Assembly: GCA_029260495.1 (NCBI GenBank) | Contig: JAJDDD010000009.1 | Coordinates: 310,001 to 374,000, forward strand | Direction of reading: 5' to 3' | Length of the DNA stretch: 64,000 nt | Origin: Phycisphaerales bacterium | GTDB lineage: Bacteria; Planctomycetota; Phycisphaerae; Phycisphaerales; UBA1924 | Shown: positions 59,324-64,000 of the stretch, in pieces | Layout of the letters: every line of letters starts with the position of its first letter | Numbering within the stretch: position 1 is the stretch's first letter | The notes under the pieces: generated by a model | Seen by the model: only the letters and a program-made list of their open reading frames with translations | The model's database searches: none | Told to the model about the DNA's origin: nothing | Program-made: the position numbers and the translations under genes

Positions 59324-60913
59324 CTAGCGGGATTCGTCGGCGGCCGCCGCCTGATTGACAGGACGCGGGGCGAGAAGGCTTGTGAGCGCAAGGCGGTGCT
59401 CATCATTGAGGCATAGAGAGAGCCAGGCGGCTTGAATGCGCATTTGAGGGGGGAGATTGGCGCGGCCGGCGGCGATGTGGGCGAGTTCGGCGGCGCGAGC
59501 CTTGGCGGGGAGTTGGTCTGACTCTGACTCTGACTCTGACTCTGGCTCTGCAGTTTGACGGGCTTGAAGCAGGTTCGCCATGGCGCGCGATTGGCGGCCC
59601 CGCCAGTCGATTTCTCTAAGGTCAACATCCTCCGGCACGCGCCCTTCGATACTGAGCGCGCTGGTGAGCAGCAGGTGCAGGAATGCTTCGGCGCGTTGAG
59701 TGGCGGCAGTGCGGAGGAGCTGTGAGAACTGGCTCGGGAACCTGCGGGCTAGTTCGCGGGCGGCGGCATGCTGAGCGCGGTTGAATCCGGCGTCGAAATA
59801 CATGACTCGGCGAGGCAATCCAAGAGCTGTCCGCAGCACCTGGACGGCGGCGGTGTCATCGAGTCGATGTGTCTCTTCAACTGCCCAGAGAGACGATTGC
59901 CAGTGGCCGTGTGCGATGAGTTCGACCAGGGCGTCGCCGGCGGCTGGGTCGTCGTTCGAAAGCGCGGCGCCTGCGCGGGCGATTGCGTTGAGCAGCGGAT
60001 GGTCGGCTGACGCGAGCGCGCGAAAGGCAGTTGCAGGAGTTTGGCTGTGAGATTGCATGACCGCTTGGGCGAGCAGGAGGCGCTCGGCGAGCTCGGTGGA
60101 GCCTTGCAATGCGTCCTCAAGCATCGCGACACCATGCTGAGGCATGATCGAGAGCATGGTGCGGATGGCGCCGTTGCGCAGCTCGAGATCGTCGGCATAC
60201 GTCTGGGCGATGCGATCAACAAAGCTGGTCGCAACGGTGAGGTGCTCGCGTTCGATATATGCGAGAAAGAGCTTGAGATGTCGGAATCGTTCCGGTTCGG
60301 GCCTGGTGAATATTTCATCGGCGCCTGCTTCGGAGAGTGGATGACTGAGATACTGCTCGGCGAGGAGGTTGACGAGCACGCGCACGCCGACCTGATCGCA
60401 ACTGGCGAGTTCCAGTAAACGATCTTCATTGATCTCGCCGGTGATGCGCGCGAGGCGCCCCATGGCCATCGCTTCAACGCCGGGAGGGCGATTGGCCCAT
60501 GTGAGTATCTCGCGGAGCGCGCGTTCAGTGACGAGGCCTTCTTCGAGTGCGAGCTCCAGGAGCCAGAGTTGTTCGACAGGGGAGTCGATCCGCGCCAGGA
60601 GCAGGGGGTCCATGCCGCCATCGAGCTCGGCGACGCCGAGAAAGCCTTCCTTTCGCAGCGCTGCGGATTCACTCTCAACAAGCTGTGCGAAGAGGGGGCG
60701 AAGGCGCTCATCTTGCAGGCGGCGCAGGGCAGCGATCTGGTTGGCACGCTCCGATGCGGCGGCAGGCTCGATGGCGAACTGGAGCTGTGCCGTGAGAGCC
60801 TGGCGACTCGGCGGTGCGGGGACGAGCTCCGGCATTTGCGCAGCAGCGAGCGTCGCCAGCATCATCGAGACAGCTGCCGCGGCGGAGTTCAATATGGATT
60901 GAATGCCCTGCAT
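59324..60913 (-). CDS. secreted helical-repeat protein (529 aa)
   Basis: A signal peptide (about 1-26, ending ATLAAAQ) precedes a largely helical protein with Leu/Ala-rich units of HEAT-like length ('LRPLFAQLVESESAALRKEGFLGVAELDGG', 'HLKLFLAYIEREHLTVATSF'). A stretch EPESESESESD near residue 455 is encoded by a hexanucleotide repeat. The function is unknown. A TAGACT box lies 9 bases before the ATG, so the leader would be very short. Confidence 0.72.
   Translation of the reverse strand: MQGIQSILNSAAAAVSMMLATLAAAQMPELVPAPPSRQALTAQLQFAIEPAAASERANQIAALRRLQDERLRPLFAQLVESESAALRKEGFLGVAELDGGMDPLLLARIDSPVEQLWLLELALEEGLVTERALREILTWANRPPGVEAMAMGRLARITGEINEDRLLELASCDQVGVRVLVNLLAEQYLSHPLSEAGADEIFTRPEPERFRHLKLFLAYIEREHLTVATSFVDRIAQTYADDLELRNGAIRTMLSIMPQHGVAMLEDALQGSTELAERLLLAQAVMQSHSQTPATAFRALASADHPLLNAIARAGAALSNDDPAAGDALVELIAHGHWQSSLWAVEETHRLDDTAAVQVLRTALGLPRRVMYFDAGFNRAQHAAARELARRFPSQFSQLLRTAATQRAEAFLHLLLTSALSIEGRVPEDVDLREIDWRGRQSRAMANLLQARQTAEPESESESESDQLPAKARAAELAHIAAGRANLPPQMRIQAAWLSLCLNDEHRLALTSLLAPRPVNQAAAADESR
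59517..59550. repeat. hexanucleotide tandem repeat (TCTGAC)n in a coding region
   Basis: Four perfect TCTGAC units (59517-59540), one TCTGGC and a partial unit. On the minus strand it encodes alternating Glu and Ser. Six-base steps keep the reading frame, so copy-number change would alter only the linker length. Confidence 0.85.
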
Positions 60914-61027
60914 GTGGCTCAGAGTCTAGGTCGGTCCATCGGCGCAATCGATGGGGGGATTTTCCGAAACTGTGTCAAACTGGGAAAGCGTGCCTGGCTG
61001 GCGCAATCAGTGGGAGGAGCACGCGGG

Positions 61028-61999
61028 TCAGTAGACCTCCATGAAGACTTTTCGGGTTGGCTTTAACTCGCGGTGGATCATTCGGCGGGTCCACGAATCA
61101 ACCTGCTCCAGAATGGGCGCCTCGCATTGCAGATACTGGCCGAGGGCGTCGTCGCCTTTGAGCAGGCGGGCTAGCTCCTGGAAAATTCCAAGCTCCATGC
61201 CGGCGATGCCGCAGATGTAGATGAGACTGCGACCGCTTGTCAGGAGTGGGAGGAGGGTTTCGCGATCTGATGGAATCCGTTGTTGAACGTACATGGGAGC
61301 CAGGCCGTCTTCCTGTGGCTGGCGGCTGAGCGCGGTGATGTAGGAGAAGTTGTCGTGCTTGAGCGCAAGGTCGGTGAAGAAATCGTGGTAGAGCAGATCG
61401 GTTGCATATGGGGAGCCCATGATGAGCGCGATACGGCTCCTGGTTTGGGATTGGAGCAGATCGAGCAGCATGCCGCGAAAGGGTGCGATGCCGGTGCCGG
61501 TGGCGATGAAGATGTAATCGTGAGTGTCAACATCAGCGGGGATGAGGAATCGCTTGCCGTTGGGGCCGCTGACCATAATTTCGTCGCCTGGCTGACAATC
61601 GCAGAGGTAGTTCGAGGCGACGCCGAGGAAGAGGCGATGGTCGTCCCAATGCTCATCAATCATGCGCTTGACAGTGGTGGAAAGGATGTTGTTGTCGCCG
61701 TTTTCACCAGAGGTGGGGGCGGCGATGGAGTAGAGGCGGACTTTGTGGGGCTTGCCCGCATCATCGACGCCGGGGGGGAGCACGCCGAACGATTGACCGG
61801 CGCGGAACTCGCCGGCGAGCGGAGTGCCGCTGACATCCACGTCGATATGGCGCACAAATCCAGCGGCTTTGCGCGAGGTGCACACGTCATTGCGCACAAC
61901 GACGGCGGTGACGGGGTCGGTGGGGCGGACGAGGTGCATTTTTACTTCGGGGAATTGTATATCGCTGCCTGGACTTGGTGTCTTTGTTGTGTTCGGCAC
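61028..61999 (-). CDS. plant-type ferredoxin-NADP(+) reductase
   Basis: A flavoprotein of 323 aa. FAD site: KVRLYSIAAPTSGENGDNN (RxYS). NADP site: FIATGTGIAPFRGMLLDLL and 'YICGIAGMELGIFQEL'. The chain ends KVFMEVY with the terminal aromatic Tyr that stacks on FAD, as in chloroplast and cyanobacterial FNR. The lysine-rich insert VKRMI...'SNYLCDCQPGDEIMVSGPNGKRFLIP' also matches. The GTG start at 61999 has AAGGGAG about 10 bases upstream. It would move electrons between NADPH and ferredoxin or flavodoxin. The organism is not expected to be photosynthetic. Confidence 0.9.
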   Translation of the reverse strand: MPNTTKTPSPGSDIQFPEVKMHLVRPTDPVTAVVVRNDVCTSRKAAGFVRHIDVDVSGTPLAGEFRAGQSFGVLPPGVDDAGKPHKVRLYSIAAPTSGENGDNNILSTTVKRMIDEHWDDHRLFLGVASNYLCDCQPGDEIMVSGPNGKRFLIPADVDTHDYIFIATGTGIAPFRGMLLDLLQSQTRSRIALIMGSPYATDLLYHDFFTDLALKHDNFSYITALSRQPQEDGLAPMYVQQRIPSDRETLLPLLTSGRSLIYICGIAGMELGIFQELARLLKGDDALGQYLQCEAPILEQVDSWTRRMIHRELKPTRKVFMEVY

Positions 62000-62073
62000 T
62001 GTTTAGGCGCTCCCTTCAGGCCCCGAGATGGTGTGAGAGTCGAACCATCTAGGATAGCACGTCGGGGGGAGGA

Positions 62074-63546
62074 TTACCCAGCCGCGTTGGCGGTTGAATC
62101 GAGGGCGGCGCCTTGCTGTTCGATTCGTGCAAAGTTTTCAAGTGGCGTGCTGGTTTCTGAGATAAGGTCAATGACGATGGGCGCTCCGGTTTCATCGACG
62201 GTGAATCGAAGAGGGCCTTTCATATCCATCGTGATGTGCGCATCCCACGGGCCGATCGTGATGAAAACGCCAGCATGCACCATCGATTGCACGGTGAGGT
62301 CAATCTCTGTGAACTCATCGAGCAGGCCCGTGAGTTGGCCTAGCCCGTTTTTGATTTTGGATGTCAAACCATCGAGGGTTGCAAGTGTGAACTCAAGCTC
62401 TGTCATTCGCTCTGCCTGAGCGGGCGTGAGTGAATTCACAGACTCCTTCATCTCGCTGTATTCAGATTCAAAGGTTTGGCGTTTGGCGATGATCTTCGGT
62501 AGGAGATCTGCTCCTGTGGCCTGGAGTTCGTTCACACCTTTGAGGCGGCCGACGGTGACGTGTGTTTGGCTGGCGCGTTCGCCGCCGATCGTATCAACCT
62601 GGCAGCGCCCGCAGACATGAACGTTGGCGCCGACAATGGAGCAGCGGTCAGCGATGAATTTTCCTTGCACGAGGATGTCGGCACAGACGATTTCATGTAA
62701 GACTTCGAGATTGCGAGCAACCGTGACCTGGGCCTTCTCAATATATCTTGTGCATAAGTCTCTACCGACTTCGATGACTGCTTTATCTCTTCCCGCGACG
62801 CCGCCTTCGAGGTTCGCATCGACACCAGCCTTGATCGTGGCAGCCTGGACAGCGCCGTGGACGTGGATGCTTCCGGTCGCTTCGATGATGAAACAGTCTT
62901 TGACGACCTTGTGAATCGTCACATCGCCATCGAACCGGATATTTCCTGTGTTGAAGTCAATGTCGGTCGCGATGGTAAGCGTATTCGTGACGCGCAGTGT
63001 CGAGCCAACATGCTCAAGAATGCCTGGGCGGCGGGCAATGATAAAGCCGTCAGGACGAATCTCAATGCTCTCATCGGTGTGCAAGCCAAGTGATTTACCG
63101 CGGCGGGCGGGGATGGTCTCACCGAGAACATTGACTCCATCTTCACCGTCGGTTGCGGGGATGAGTTTGCCGAGTTCATCGCCGGCAGCCACGGTCGGGA
63201 GCGCAGAGCATTCGTAGTAGCTAACAGCGCCGTCATCGGATTCCTGTACATCGTTGTCGTTGAGTTGGCTGAGTTCCAAGCGTTCCGGGTGGCCCGGGAT
63301 GGGTTCGCGCCCTTCGGCGACGACCATCTCATGAACCTCATCCGGATTCTTCCTGTGCAGTTCGACGAGCTCTGAGATGCATGCTTCAACGCTTGCGGAG
63401 AGCGAGACGCCGCGATCATGCAGGACAGCGATGCACAGAGCGTCCCCCTCGAGCGCCAGACTAGCGCCCGCGGGGATGTGCAGCGTTGCGCGCATGGCAT
63501 CGCGCGAGAGTTCCAGCTTGATATCCGGTTCATCTGCCGACGACAT
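62074..63546 (-). CDS. FapA/DUF342-family protein
   Basis: 490 aa. The family's right-handed beta-helix with repeated Gly/Asp turns occupies about residues 170-335 (FDGDVTIHKVVKDCFIIEATGSIHVHGAVQAATIKAGVDANLEGG), followed by a coiled coil (KRQTFESEYSEMKESVNSLTPAQAERMTELE) and a C-terminal beta region. DUF342 proteins often sit near flagellar or chemotaxis genes; here cheY is 39 bases upstream on the same strand. GAGGAG 8 bases before the ATG sets the start. Confidence 0.9.
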   Translation of the reverse strand: MSSADEPDIKLELSRDAMRATLHIPAGASLALEGDALCIAVLHDRGVSLSASVEACISELVELHRKNPDEVHEMVVAEGREPIPGHPERLELSQLNDNDVQESDDGAVSYYECSALPTVAAGDELGKLIPATDGEDGVNVLGETIPARRGKSLGLHTDESIEIRPDGFIIARRPGILEHVGSTLRVTNTLTIATDIDFNTGNIRFDGDVTIHKVVKDCFIIEATGSIHVHGAVQAATIKAGVDANLEGGVAGRDKAVIEVGRDLCTRYIEKAQVTVARNLEVLHEIVCADILVQGKFIADRCSIVGANVHVCGRCQVDTIGGERASQTHVTVGRLKGVNELQATGADLLPKIIAKRQTFESEYSEMKESVNSLTPAQAERMTELEFTLATLDGLTSKIKNGLGQLTGLLDEFTEIDLTVQSMVHAGVFITIGPWDAHITMDMKGPLRFTVDETGAPIVIDLISETSTPLENFARIEQQGAALDSTANAAG

Positions 63547-63585
63547 GGTCGGGACTCCTCGGTGAGGGCGTTTCTCGAACGCAGT

Positions 63586-63954
63586 TTATGCGGCTGCTTT
63601 ATCCATCGTCTCTGTGATGCGCTGGCTGAGAATGTCCGGCGTAAAGGGCTTGACGACGTAGTTATTGACACCTGCCTTGATAGCTTCAACAACGCGAGCC
63701 CGCTCACTTTCGGTTGTCACCATAATGACGGGCGTGGATTTGTCCGCCTGCCGAAATGTCTTGATGAACGTCAGGCCGTCCATGTTGGGCATATTCCAGT
63801 CGAGCAGGATGAGATCCGGCGCGAACGCAGCGACTTTGCTGAGGGCATCCTGGCCGTCGCAGGCTTCCGCGAGCTCCGTGTGTCCGAGCTGAGTCAGCAC
63901 GGACTTTTGGATATTTCGCATGGTCTTTGAGTCATCCACAAGCATGATTTTCAT
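63586..63954 (-). CDS. cheY: CheY-like single-domain response regulator
   Basis: A stand-alone receiver of 122 aa. Phosphorylation pocket: MLVDDSKTM (DD), the acceptor Asp in LILLDWNMPNMDG, Thr in VTTESERARV and Lys in YVVKPFTPD. No output domain. ATG 63954 has AAGGA about 9 bases upstream; the ATG at 63972 does not. It precedes the FapA gene in a two-gene unit. With the receiver at the other window edge it suggests chemotaxis or type IV pilus signalling nearby. Confidence 0.93.
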   Translation of the reverse strand: MKIMLVDDSKTMRNIQKSVLTQLGHTELAEACDGQDALSKVAAFAPDLILLDWNMPNMDGLTFIKTFRQADKSTPVIMVTTESERARVVEAIKAGVNNYVVKPFTPDILSQRITETMDKAAA

Positions 63955-64000
63955 TGGGCTGGTTCCTTCCATCTGGTCGTGAGTTCATGAAGGCGTAATG

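Noticed and set aside
61280-62419. 379-aa rightward frame opposite FNR and FapA
   Set aside because: Spans two real leftward genes and the gap between them; no domain, no ribosome binding site.
1-64000. CRISPR arrays, insertion sequences, integrases, phage genes
   Set aside because: No spaced direct-repeat array, transposase, recombinase or structural phage protein was seen on either strand.

Overview
The window looks like chromosomal DNA from a planctomycete of the Phycisphaerae type. The evidence is indirect but consistent. There are secreted proteins with PEP-CTERM-like tails of the VPAPG...RRRR kind, and dockerin-like C-termini built on 'NGDGVVN..D...LLGAW'. There are 'DCN.NGIPD' calcium-binding-like repeats, a membrane protein ending in the 'CGY.L.GL....CPECG' zinc ribbon, a lysine-rich histone-H1-like tail on a DksA-fold protein, a HWE-type sensor kinase and lone pseudopilins. 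Most genes are housekeeping, GC-rich and tightly packed. I see no rRNA, CRISPR array, insertion sequence or prophage.

Layout. 1-4.7 kb: the start of a response regulator cut by the window edge, a 0.7 kb gap, an unknown gene, an FGE-like PEP-CTERM protein and a second PEP-CTERM protein flanked by a 41-bp direct repeat. 4.2-9.5 kb: a lipoprotein, a tRNA-dihydrouridine synthase coupled to a TIGR01777 epimerase, and a two-gene outer-membrane/secreted operon. 9.5-12.3 kb: accA, an H1/DksA fusion protein and lspA. 12.3-19.9 kb: a cupin operon, an MBL hydrolase, a SPOR lipoprotein, an acyl-CoA synthetase, a GT39 transferase and small unknown genes. 19.9-26.2 kb: pyruvate phosphate dikinase with a basic N-terminal tail, then a folate/pterin neighbourhood (pabB, a NUDIX hydrolase, tRNA-Leu, folM-like). 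26.4-38.6 kb: an S41 protease, rplU, a degenerate QueC-like protein, AMP nucleosidase, rhodanese, citrate synthase, DinB-like protein, zinc-ribbon membrane protein, orphan DNA methyltransferase and SAM methyltransferase. 38.7-42.6 kb: polyprenyl synthase, NAD(P)HX dehydratase, a WHy lipoprotein and PlsC. 43-48.8 kb: a matrixin-like protease and the pyruvate dehydrogenase operon pdhA-(membrane protein)-pdhB-pdhC. 48.8-54.6 kb: a HWE kinase, tRNA-Thr, tRNA-Tyr, a PAS-LuxR regulator and a large secreted dockerin protein. 54.7-64 kb: surE, HDOD, two pseudopilins, a DegT aminotransferase, a HEAT-like protein, a plant-type ferredoxin-NADP reductase and a cheY-fapA pair.

How genes are read out. Two start modes coexist. 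Many genes have GGAG or AAGG ribosome binding sites. About ten operon-leading genes instead have a TAnnnT -10 box exactly 6-7 bases before the start codon and no Shine-Dalgarno, which predicts leaderless mRNAs. In two cases a full -35/-10 pair supports this, and the start codon that would give the longest ORF lies inside the -35 box. No single obvious new system dominates. The most interesting points are this leaderless architecture, the 18-bp perfect palindrome upstream of the PAS-LuxR gene, the degenerate QueC and DksA relatives, and a short gene that seems to lack a canonical start codon.
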